Assembly: GCA_016703765.1 (NCBI GenBank)
Contig: JADJBL010000022.1
Coordinates: 1 to 64,000, forward strand
Source of the DNA: Saprospirales bacterium
GTDB taxonomy: Bacteria; Bacteroidota; Bacteroidia; Chitinophagales; Saprospiraceae
DNA length: 64,000 nt
Direction: 5' to 3'
Part shown: positions 9,251-16,911 of the stretch, in pieces
Layout of the letters: every line of letters starts with the position of its first letter
Position numbering within the stretch: position 1 is the first letter of the stretch
Translations under genes and position numbers: made by a program
Notes under the pieces: generated by a model
Told to the model about the DNA's origin: nothing
Databases searched by the model: none
What the model saw: the letters and a program-made list of their open reading frames with translations, nothing else

Positions 9251-10011
9251 TTGATCGAACCGGCCGGTTCCACTCTCCCCATATCTATGCAAAAGGCGGC
9301 CTTCACACCTACGCAGGACATATTGACCCCCGCAGGCCTGTCGATGTCTTTTGAAAAATCGATGGCGAGGAATGGCCCTACCATGACGGAGGAATTGCCC
9401 TTGAGCTTACGCTCGTAATTCACCGAGGCATATCCGATCCATGCTTTTTGCGTCCCCAGGGAGTTCGGGGCGCTGAAAAAGGAGCGCATATCGTCCTTGA
9501 ACTTCTCGTTCACTTTAAACGAATCGATGATCGCGTCTTCGTCGAAACCGGCGTCCGTATGGCGGCGGGCTTCGAAATTGAGCACGATGAAATTGTTTTC
9601 CGGGTACCCGATCGGAACCCTCGGCGCAATGCCGACCCCATACCACCAGGCAAAGGCGTTGTAGGCGTATTGGCTGTTCCCACAGCCCACCAGGGCGTAT
9701 ATCGGAAGTTGTTGGAATTCGAGGTTAGCCTCGACAAAAATGGTAGGTTGGATAAACGCAGTTTTGGGGTCGAGAATGGCCATATAGTCTTCAAAGGTCA
9801 GCAACTCCCCGGTCGCCTGCTCGGTGATAAACTTCACCGTATTGTAATGCCCGACAATCTGCGGAATTTTGTCGTGCTGCGCGTCGAATTGTGTCTTGGT
9901 AATGGTGGCGCCCGTTTTGAAGCGGAAATTCAGGTTGATTTGGCCCTGGGCCCCGATGTAGTTGAAAAAAAGTGAAAAAAACAGAACAAACAAGGTTTTG
10001 TAAAAAGGCAT
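9226..10011 (-). CDS. Hypothetical exported protein, possible beta-barrel
   Basis: 261 aa with a signal peptide (MPFYKTLFVLFFSLFFNYIG, cleavage probably after GAQ). The body alternates short hydrophobic strands with polar turns: FIQPTIFVEANLEF, NNFIVLNFEARRH, IGYASVNYERKL, SSVMVGPFLAIDF. This is compatible with a small outer-membrane beta-barrel or lipocalin-like fold. I do not recognise the family. It lies 41 bp downstream of the anchor-B gene at 10053 on the same strand, so it may be co-transcribed. Confidence 0.65.
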   Translation of the reverse strand: MPFYKTLFVLFFSLFFNYIGAQGQINLNFRFKTGATITKTQFDAQHDKIPQIVGHYNTVKFITEQATGELLTFEDYMAILDPKTAFIQPTIFVEANLEFQQLPIYALVGCGNSQYAYNAFAWWYGVGIAPRVPIGYPENNFIVLNFEARRHTDAGFDEDAIIDSFKVNEKFKDDMRSFFSAPNSLGTQKAWIGYASVNYERKLKGNSSVMVGPFLAIDFSKDIDRPAGVNMSCVGVKAAFCIDMGRVEPAGSINYFNPFSR

Positions 10012-10052
10012 ATGGCAAATTGTTTCGGTTATCGATGAATGTCTATTTTTTG

Positions 10053-11864
10053 TTATCTGATCTCTATTTTCTCAATCCAGGTCTTTCCCTCCGATTGAAG
10101 CCTTAAGACGTACATCCCTTTCGAAAGGTACTCCAGATTGACCTGACTAACAGACGAAATGAATACACTTTCCACAAGGACCCTTCCCAGGAGGTCTGTC
10201 AGGGTAAAAGAACCATTTCCCGAAATCTCTATAATGATTTGATCCTGAGCGGGATTCGGGTAAATCTTCCAACCTTCGGGCAATCCCTCCGCGGCCGAAT
10301 TGATCGTGACCAAAAATTCTTCGGAAACGGCCCCACAACCATTGGTATCGACGGTCTCCACAGAATACAGGCCGCTTAAAAGAGGCGTTATGAAAGGACC
10401 GGTGGCGCCGTTGATCGGCTCTCCATCCAAAAACCATTGGTAGGAAAGGGCAGGGGAGGAGAAGAGGGTATCGTTTGCAAAGCTCAGGGAGGGCACAATT
10501 GGTACAAAGACCTGTATCATTACCGGATCGGACTGGGTCGTGCAATATTCGTCGTGGAGGGTGGCGGTGTAAACGCCCGACGCTGAGACTTCGATCTGGG
10601 GGCTCTCCTGCTCCATCAACTCTCCGTCCATATACCATTCGATGGAACCGGCGTTGCTGTCGGCGACCAGACCCACGCTCTGTCCTTCGCAGAAATTGGC
10701 CTCGCCCGTGAGCTGGATTTCAGCGCTGGGATTTAGCGGCACGGGGAGCGGATCGAGAAAAATGGAGTCCAGTTGGAGGACGTACAAACCATTATTCATG
10801 TCCGAACCCAAAATGAGGCCCGAGGGCAGGAAGGCATACACCCCCCAGCAGCCTTCAAAACCATTGTAATTGTTATTGCCGAGGTGGGTGTCGTACCAGG
10901 CTACTTTTTTGACGTCGTAGGGGTCGGAGATATCAAACACCTGAACGCCGTCGTGGTAATAAGAAACAAAGGCGTAGTGCTCCCGGATCACGGGGTTGTG
11001 GGCAATACTGGCGGTATCCTGCGGCCCGAGCAAGGCGGAGCGGAACAGGTCCGTCACCTGGATGTCCGATAGGTCGGACACGTCCAGCATTTTTACGGAT
11101 CTGTTGTGGGTCTCGTCGCATAGGACCATGTACTGGCCATCGTCGGTCATCCAGCTCGAATGGTTGTATCCGCTTTGCGGATAATCGGTCAGGGTGCCCA
11201 GCAGGATGGGAGTTTGCGGGTTGGAAAAATCGTAGACGTAGTATCCGTTGTTGCCATGCGAGCAATAGCCGATCTTCCCACGCACGTACATATCGTGTAC
11301 GTAGCCACCCGGCAGGCTCGTGTTGCCAATCAGAACGGGGTTGTCGGGGTCGGCGTTCAGGTCGAAAATGAAGAGGCCGTCGTTTGTCGTATTGGTCCCG
11401 GCAGCATACAGCCAGCCTGCTTCCACGTCGATGAAAATGGTATGGCAGCTTTGGAAAAAGGAACTGATCTGGTTCGTTTTGACAACAGTATCGGGCAATT
11501 GGCTCAGGTCGAAGATCATCATACCCTCGGAGCAATTGTCGCAAACCGAGTAGGCGCGCTGGCCAAAGGTCCTCATTTCCCGCCACAGAGTCGTATTCCC
11601 ACCTGGAATGGCGGCGATCTCTTTTATATTCGTAGGGTCGGCCAAATCCAGAAAATGCATGTAGCTGGCGGAACCCAAAATGGCATATTCCCTTGCGTCG
11701 CAATCCGTATATCCCCAGCAATCGTTATACGCATACCCTATGGATTCGGGTAGGGTATCCACGTCGTAGCGGTCCAGCAAGGTCATATTGTGGCTTTGCT
11801 GGGCATGGAGGGGGTGAAAGGCCAAAAGAGCAAAAAAAGTCAGGAGTAAAAAAGACCGCATCAA
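10053..11864 (-). CDS. Choice-of-anchor-B family protein with T9SS sorting domain
   Basis: 603-residue secreted protein. A signal peptide (MMRSFLLLTFFALLAFHPLH, then AQ) is followed by a choice-of-anchor-B region over residues about 25-370 that closely matches the protein at 2085-4679 (RAYSVCDNCSEGMMIFDLSQ, YNHSSWMTDDGQYMVLCDE). Then comes one Ig-like unit with NFCEGQSVGLVADSNAGSIE, a second divergent domain, and a C-terminal type A T9SS sorting domain (WKIYPNPAQDQIIIEISGNG ending in WIEKIEIR). Export by Sec and then the type IX system to the cell surface follows from family knowledge. A TAACTTTG promoter element lies just upstream. Confidence 0.85.
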   Translation of the reverse strand: MMRSFLLLTFFALLAFHPLHAQQSHNMTLLDRYDVDTLPESIGYAYNDCWGYTDCDAREYAILGSASYMHFLDLADPTNIKEIAAIPGGNTTLWREMRTFGQRAYSVCDNCSEGMMIFDLSQLPDTVVKTNQISSFFQSCHTIFIDVEAGWLYAAGTNTTNDGLFIFDLNADPDNPVLIGNTSLPGGYVHDMYVRGKIGYCSHGNNGYYVYDFSNPQTPILLGTLTDYPQSGYNHSSWMTDDGQYMVLCDETHNRSVKMLDVSDLSDIQVTDLFRSALLGPQDTASIAHNPVIREHYAFVSYYHDGVQVFDISDPYDVKKVAWYDTHLGNNNYNGFEGCWGVYAFLPSGLILGSDMNNGLYVLQLDSIFLDPLPVPLNPSAEIQLTGEANFCEGQSVGLVADSNAGSIEWYMDGELMEQESPQIEVSASGVYTATLHDEYCTTQSDPVMIQVFVPIVPSLSFANDTLFSSPALSYQWFLDGEPINGATGPFITPLLSGLYSVETVDTNGCGAVSEEFLVTINSAAEGLPEGWKIYPNPAQDQIIIEISGNGSFTLTDLLGRVLVESVFISSVSQVNLEYLSKGMYVLRLQSEGKTWIEKIEIR

Positions 11865-11874
11865 TAATTTTTGT

Positions 11875-11882
11875 CAAAGTTA
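11875..11882 (-). promoter_or_regulatory. Bacteroidota-type -7 element (TAACTTTG)
   Basis: On the minus strand TAACTTTG lies 11-18 bases before the ATG at 11864. It matches the Bacteroidota primary-sigma -7 consensus TAnnTTTG. No clear TTG -33 element is visible about 19 bases further upstream, so the call is tentative. Confidence 0.4.
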
Positions 11883-11947
11883 GGAAAGCAGATGGAGCCG
11901 GGTAGTTAAAGTATTGGTTTTTAGGAATAATATGGATATTTGTGAAC

Positions 11948-13657
11948 ATGGATCAAAATCCTACCTTGCTCTCCGTTAAACATCTCCAAACCGGTTTCCA
12001 CTCCGACCGCGGCTATTTTCCCGCGATCAAGGGGATCTCTTTTTCGATCCAACGCGGAGAATCGCTGGGCATGGTAGGGGAGTCGGGTTCCGGAAAATCG
12101 CTCACGGCGCTCTCTCTCCTTCGGCTGACCGACCACCTGCCGGGTTGTGTCATGAAGGCCGAGGGTATTCTGTACACCCCCGAAAACCGCGAACCCCTCG
12201 ACTTGTCAACCCTCGATCGCACGGCCCTGCGAAAAATCAGGGGAAAAGAGATCGGGCTTATTTTTCAGGACCCTTCCGCCTCGCTCAATCCCGTATTCAC
12301 CTGCGGGGACCAACTCGTAGAAGTGCTCCGCCTGCACATGGGGCTCGACCGATCCTCCGCCCGGGATGCGGCGATGGGGTGGCTGGAAAAGGTGCAACTG
12401 ACCGATATCAAACGCATTTTTTCCTCCTATCCCCATCAGTTATCTGGCGGCCAAAAACAAAGGGTTTGTATCGCCATCGCACTGGCCGCCGGGCCCCGGC
12501 TCCTGATCGCCGACGAGCCCACCACCTCGCTGGATGTCACCGTTCAAAAACGAATTTTGGAACTGATCCGCGGCCTGCGCGCGGAAACGGGCATGTCGAT
12601 GCTCTTCATCTCCCACGACCTGGGCGTGGTGGCCGAAATGACGGAACGCATCCTGGTGATGCAACAAGGAGAAATCGTCGAGGAAGGCCTTGCCGGCCCC
12701 CTGTTTCAACATCCCCATCACCCATACACGCGGCAATTGCTGGCCAGTCGCCCGCCCCTGGATATCCGCCTGAAAAGGCTTCCGGTACTGGAAGGGCAAA
12801 CCGCGCAAAAGCTGGGGAATGAGGCCATCGAAAAGCGCCAATTGGAAATGGAGGCCCTGCCTCCCCTGCTCCGGGTCGAAGGACTGGAGGTCCGTTACGA
12901 ACAACCCCGGTCGGGCTTGTTGGGGAAAAGAAATTTTTTGAACGCCGTAGCGGGCGTCGACCTGCATATTGCACCGGGCGAGACCCTGGGGGTGGTGGGC
13001 GAATCGGGCTGTGGAAAGACCTCGCTCGGCAAGGCCATTATTCGTCTCGTGGACGCCTGCAAAGGCAAGGTATTCCTGGAGGGCCAGGAGTTGCTCGGAT
13101 TACCGGAAGCCCAATGGCGAAGCCTTCGGCGCAAGGCCCAGATCATTTTTCAGGACCCTTACCAATCCCTCAACCCCCGTATGCCCGTCGGGGAAGCTAT
13201 CCTGGAGCCCATGGCGGTGCATGGCATTGGAAAAGACCGCCGCGAGCGGGAGGAGGAAACCCTCCGCTGGCTCGCCCGGGTCGGCATGGACGAGTCCCAT
13301 TTTTTTCGATACCCCCACGAACTGTCCGGCGGACAACGACAGCGCATCGGCATCGCCCGAGCACTGGCCATCCGGCCCCGGCTCCTGATCTGCGACGAAT
13401 GCGTTTCCGCCCTCGACGTGACGGTGCAGGCTCAGATTCTCAACCTGTTGCTCGACCTTCAGGAGGCCTCCGGCTTCTCTATGCTGTTTATCTCACACGA
13501 TTGGGCTGTGGTCCGCTTCATCAGCGACCGGGTGATGGTCATGCGGGAAGGAAAAGTGCTGGAAAGCGGCCCGTCGGAGGAGATTTGGACCGCGCCGGGG
13601 CATGCGTATACGAAGGAGCTTATTGCGGCGGTACCGAATTGGGTGACTGGTGATTAG
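11948..13657 (+). CDS. Peptide-type ABC transporter ATPase with two fused NBDs (DppD/DppF- or YejF-like)
   Basis: About 569 aa, two ATP-binding cassettes in tandem, as in oligopeptide/dipeptide or microcin C importers where DppD and DppF are fused. The first half has Walker A GESGSGKS, signature LSGGQKQR and Walker B LLIADEPTTSLD. The second has Walker A GESGCGKT, signature LSGGQRQR and Walker B LLICDECVSALD, where the usual Pro after DE is Cys. Oligopeptide C-terminal regions (HPHHPYTRQLL) follow the first NBD. The start could be the GTG at 11942, but the ATG at 11948 is preferred. No permease or binding protein is adjacent, so the partners are elsewhere. The last codons (VTGD) are encoded by the hairpin repeat that follows. 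Confidence 0.88.
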   Translation: MDQNPTLLSVKHLQTGFHSDRGYFPAIKGISFSIQRGESLGMVGESGSGKSLTALSLLRLTDHLPGCVMKAEGILYTPENREPLDLSTLDRTALRKIRGKEIGLIFQDPSASLNPVFTCGDQLVEVLRLHMGLDRSSARDAAMGWLEKVQLTDIKRIFSSYPHQLSGGQKQRVCIAIALAAGPRLLIADEPTTSLDVTVQKRILELIRGLRAETGMSMLFISHDLGVVAEMTERILVMQQGEIVEEGLAGPLFQHPHHPYTRQLLASRPPLDIRLKRLPVLEGQTAQKLGNEAIEKRQLEMEALPPLLRVEGLEVRYEQPRSGLLGKRNFLNAVAGVDLHIAPGETLGVVGESGCGKTSLGKAIIRLVDACKGKVFLEGQELLGLPEAQWRSLRRKAQIIFQDPYQSLNPRMPVGEAILEPMAVHGIGKDRREREEETLRWLARVGMDESHFFRYPHELSGGQRQRIGIARALAIRPRLLICDECVSALDVTVQAQILNLLLDLQEASGFSMLFISHDWAVVRFISDRVMVMREGKVLESGPSEEIWTAPGHAYTKELIAAVPNWVTGD

Positions 13658-13722
13658 TGACTGGTGACTGGTTTTTCACCAGTCACCAGTCACCAGTCAC
13701 CAGTCACTAGTCACTAATCACC
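13641..13722. terminator. Hairpin of tandem GTGACTG words between convergent genes
   Basis: The left arm contains GTGACTG-type words and the right arm CAGTCAC-type words, with a T5 stretch between. The arms pair almost perfectly. The element sits between two convergent stop codons and overlaps the end of the ABC gene, so a bidirectional terminator role is likely. The arms are degenerate short tandem repeats, a pattern repeated at other loci in the window. Confidence 0.65.
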
Positions 13723-15445
13723 TCACAACGGTAAACACCAGACTCCGATACCCTTCCGGCGTTTTCACCGAGAGGAAATACGTGCCGGAGGCGAGGTGCT
13801 CCGTATTAAATGGATAAACGCCATTGCGGACATTTTCCAGCTCATACGTGCCCACCACCTTGCTGTCGAAGTTGAGGATATCGACCCTCACCCGATCGGC
13901 CAGGTTCTCGAGGTTTAGCTCGAGGTTGACGTTATCCTTGGCGGGGTTGGGGAAGATTCGCGCCTTGGCCGGGTCGAGTCGAACGACGTCTTTGACATTG
14001 TCGATCGTTTCGTCGATATGTAGCCGGGACACGCAGATAGCCCCAAGCCAGCCGGCGTTAAAGAAGGTATTTCCAATCACCAGCGGGGTGGTGAAGGCGA
14101 AATAGTTGACGTCGCCGGTGCCGACCATCCGCGGGCAGACGCTAGCGGCGGTAGGGTCTCCATCGTATTTAAATGCGGCATAATAGGTTCCTAAAGTATC
14201 CAGTTCGATGAACTGGACGCCGCCAGAGGTGGGCAATACTTCTACAGTGAGGATTTCCTGGGCGCCCTCATCGCCCGTCATAGCATAGGTGCCCAGGCCT
14301 ACGGCGGTGAGGTCGTCGAAACTGGCGTTGGTAGTGGCGAAATCGAGCAGTTCGTTATCGTCGGCGTCGCCGTTGTAAACCAACAGGGTGAACACGTCGA
14401 AATCGGGGTTGTCCGTGAATATTTCCGCAGCGTTGCCGATCCCGAAGGAGACGTGGGTGGCAATGGAAGGAATTTCGCCAGTCTGGTAGAGGCTACCGTA
14501 GTGATACCTGTAGCCGTTGGCCACCGCGAAAGAGGTCTGGTTTCCAGCGTCCAGGGTCACCGTGCCCCGATCTGTGGCAAAGAGTTTGTCTGTGATGATA
14601 AACGTCTCAGTCAGCACATCGGAGGTCAGGGTATTGGTGAAGACGCCGGTGTACGTACCTTCCACTGTCGGGGTGTAGGAATCGAAAGTAACGATGGTAT
14701 CAGCCCCTGCGGGGAGCACCTCGACGAGTTTCTCCAACGTAGTGATGTTGCCGTCCGGGTCTTCGATATCGCAGGTGAAAGTGATATCGTTGCCTTCAGA
14801 TCCGGTCGTATTGATCAGGGTGACGCGGATGTCCTCCAGAGGAATGATATGGTCCTTGGGGGTATGGTAAGCATAAGAGAGGCCCGGATTTTGAAAGCCC
14901 GGCACAAAGAAGGTCACGTTGACGGTTTCGCCCGCTTCGATCGCGGCCTTGATGACCACGCAATCGTTGTAGGAGATCATGCAGGAGGGGATGGTGTCCA
15001 GCCCTGCCCATGTACCTCCGGCGCCATAGCCGTCGAGGATCTCGTCTCCGACCAGGTTGTTGCAGATCACCACTCCCACGGCGCCGGCCTGTTGGGCGTA
15101 CCAGACCTTGTTGCTGAAGAAGCAGGTACCCGGTGCATCCGGTGGCGAACCGCGATGGATCAGGGCAATTTTTCCTACCAAATCGACCGGGTTGATGATG
15201 GAGTCGCACCCCATATAAGTGCTTAATGAATCCGGGTCATCGGTGAGTGCAATCGCCAGGTCGCCGGAAATAGACTCGCCGGGTTGCAATTCTCCGCCAA
15301 AGGCGTCATCCGGCGCTCCGATAGGAGACACAAATCCGGAGATGCCGGCCGGCTCGTTGACCGTAAAAATGATCTGGGCCTGAACTTGCCGGGCGCAAAA
15401 GAGTCCGCCGGCAGCAAGGAGGATGAGGGTAAACATTCTTTTCAT
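13718..15445 (-). CDS. PA-domain secreted protein with T9SS sorting domain
   Basis: 575 aa. A signal peptide (MKRMFTLILLAAGGLFCARQ, ending VQAQ) is followed by a protease-associated (PA) domain at about residues 25-180, recognisable by VGKIALIHRGS and AQQAGAVGVVICNN. A beta-sandwich region comes next, and a C-terminal type A T9SS domain (ARIFPNPAKDNVNLELNLE ending in YRSLVFTVVR). No peptidase catalytic motif is visible, so the PA domain seems to stand without a protease. Probably secreted or surface-attached. Confidence 0.8.
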   Translation of the reverse strand: MKRMFTLILLAAGGLFCARQVQAQIIFTVNEPAGISGFVSPIGAPDDAFGGELQPGESISGDLAIALTDDPDSLSTYMGCDSIINPVDLVGKIALIHRGSPPDAPGTCFFSNKVWYAQQAGAVGVVICNNLVGDEILDGYGAGGTWAGLDTIPSCMISYNDCVVIKAAIEAGETVNVTFFVPGFQNPGLSYAYHTPKDHIIPLEDIRVTLINTTGSEGNDITFTCDIEDPDGNITTLEKLVEVLPAGADTIVTFDSYTPTVEGTYTGVFTNTLTSDVLTETFIITDKLFATDRGTVTLDAGNQTSFAVANGYRYHYGSLYQTGEIPSIATHVSFGIGNAAEIFTDNPDFDVFTLLVYNGDADDNELLDFATTNASFDDLTAVGLGTYAMTGDEGAQEILTVEVLPTSGGVQFIELDTLGTYYAAFKYDGDPTAASVCPRMVGTGDVNYFAFTTPLVIGNTFFNAGWLGAICVSRLHIDETIDNVKDVVRLDPAKARIFPNPAKDNVNLELNLENLADRVRVDILNFDSKVVGTYELENVRNGVYPFNTEHLASGTYFLSVKTPEGYRSLVFTVVR

Positions 15446-15718
15446 GTGGTGGCAAATTTTAATGAAGCAATGATTCGATCGAAGTAAATTTATTTAATTC
15501 TCCCTTTTTCACCCAACCTTTTTAAAAGTATCTCCCGTCTGCCGCACCGGAAACCCCTTTTCATAAAAATTAAACGACCATTCCCTGCAACCATTCGGCT
15601 CCCACAGCAGTCTTCTATTAGTTGGGAATTTTGGTCGAATGATGAGGCCCCTTCGTCGAAGAACCTTATCATTTTGGCATAAAAAACCTATTTTCACCGA
15701 CGTTTAACGAACACCCCA
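15446..15718. other. Intergenic region, no gene found
   Basis: The 273 bp between the divergent genes at 13718-15445 and 15719 is AT-rich and shows no convincing open frame or strong hairpin. It presumably carries the two divergent promoters. Confidence 0.4.
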
Positions 15719-15940
15719 ATGAAACGATCGCATCTCCGTCATTTTTTGTTTGGATTCGCTTTCCTGTGCAGCCTGGTATCCTACGTTTACCTCAATACGC
15801 AGCAAGCGCCTGCTGCTCCCCCTCAGGAGAAAGAACTGACCGGAATGGAGCAAAATCAGGAAGTCGTATTGCCCGACATGGTTTTTGTCAAAAAATTGGT
15901 CGACGCGAGCAAGATCTTTACCTCTTTCGCACGCAACTAA
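15719..15940 (+). CDS. Small membrane-anchored or exported hypothetical protein
   Basis: 73 aa. The basic N-terminus MKRSHLRHFLFGFAFLCSLV leads into a single hydrophobic segment, followed by a Pro/Ala/Glu linker (TQQAPAAPPQEKELT) and a short tail (MVFVKKLVDASKIFTSFARN). The ATG follows an AT-rich leader. It overlaps the end of the convergent MBL gene by 4 bp. No family recognised; a short one-span or signal-anchored protein is the most that can be said. Confidence 0.5.
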   Translation: MKRSHLRHFLFGFAFLCSLVSYVYLNTQQAPAAPPQEKELTGMEQNQEVVLPDMVFVKKLVDASKIFTSFARN

Positions 15941-16830
15941 GCCCCCTGCTCCGCCTGCTTTTTCCAGTATCTCATTAAACCTGCAACGCTCATCCACACG
16001 GGGTTGGCGAAGTTGTAGCGCGCTATATCATCCCCCTGGATTCCGTATTCTACCAATTCCTCGTCGGCCATCTGCTGTAGTTGGGCCGTGATAACATCGG
16101 GCGCCTCTCCCGCGTCGAAATGGGGCTTCATCCAATTTGCATAATGGTCCAATTGAGCCTCCAGCACATCGAGGTGTGCCTCCGGCTGCGCGATCGGACC
16201 GAAATGGGTCAGCCATAAGGTACCTGGTTTGGCCTCTCGAAGCCGCTGGATCGAATTTTTCCAGTCCCCGATATGGATATCCGGGGGAGGGCAGGGCGGT
16301 ATGACCGGTCCGCCGTCGATCTTAACCCCGGCTACGTCCCCGCAAATGATATGCCCTTCTACCTGCCAGGCGATGTGGTGCACGGCATGTCCGGGGGTAT
16401 GGATTGCCCTGACCCGAACCTCCCCGAATGTATATTCCTGCCCGTCCTCCACGATCGACAGGTTTTCCGGCGCGATGGCCTGCATATCGCCCCAAAGCTG
16501 GTCCATTTTGTCGAGGTAGATCCTCCTGGCAGACTCCATCAATTTGGAGGGGTCGAGCAGATGCTTGTACCCCATGGGATGCACGTAAACAGTAGCTCCT
16601 TCTTTGGCCAGCGCCCAGGAGGCCCCGCCGTGGTCGAGGTGGATATGGGTCGGAAAAACTCCTGCCAGGTCGCGGGGCTTATATCCTTTTTCCGCCAATC
16701 CCTCCAGCAGCCGCGGATAGGCGGAATGCGGACCGGTTTCAAAAAGCAGGGGCCCTTTTTCCGTCTCCAGCAAAAAAACGGCAATACAGCCGGAGAGGCC
16801 CTGGTGGTGAAGGTCGATGAGGTGGAACAT
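15937..16830 (-). CDS. MBL-fold metallo-hydrolase
   Basis: 297-residue metallo-beta-lactamase-fold hydrolase. The metal-binding motif THIHLDHGG (residues 61-69) provides H61, H63, D65 and H66. A further ligand His lies in HTPGHAVHHIAWQ and the bridging Asp in ICGDVAG. It has no signal peptide and is probably cytoplasmic, belonging to the broad glyoxalase II/lactonase-like group. The substrate cannot be inferred. An A/T-word hairpin separates it from the ggt gene upstream. Confidence 0.85.
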   Translation of the reverse strand: MFHLIDLHHQGLSGCIAVFLLETEKGPLLFETGPHSAYPRLLEGLAEKGYKPRDLAGVFPTHIHLDHGGASWALAKEGATVYVHPMGYKHLLDPSKLMESARRIYLDKMDQLWGDMQAIAPENLSIVEDGQEYTFGEVRVRAIHTPGHAVHHIAWQVEGHIICGDVAGVKIDGGPVIPPCPPPDIHIGDWKNSIQRLREAKPGTLWLTHFGPIAQPEAHLDVLEAQLDHYANWMKPHFDAGEAPDVITAQLQQMADEELVEYGIQGDDIARYNFANPVWMSVAGLMRYWKKQAEQGA

Positions 16831-16836
16831 CCTTAT

Positions 16837-16910
16837 AGTTTTGAGATTTGAGTTTTTAATTTTTAGTTGAGCCAGCTTAACTAAAAACTAAAAATTAATA
16901 ACTAAAAACT
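16837..16910. repeat. Inverted repeat of AGTTTTTAATTTTTAG words
   Basis: The left arm (AGTTTTTAATTTTTAGTT) and right arm (AACTAAAAACTAAAAATT) are complementary and internally repetitive. It lies between the ggt stop and the MBL start, both on the minus strand, so it is a plausible terminator for ggt. Same structural class as the elements at 13641, 18621 and 32807, but with a different word. Confidence 0.5.
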
Positions 16911-16911
16911 A

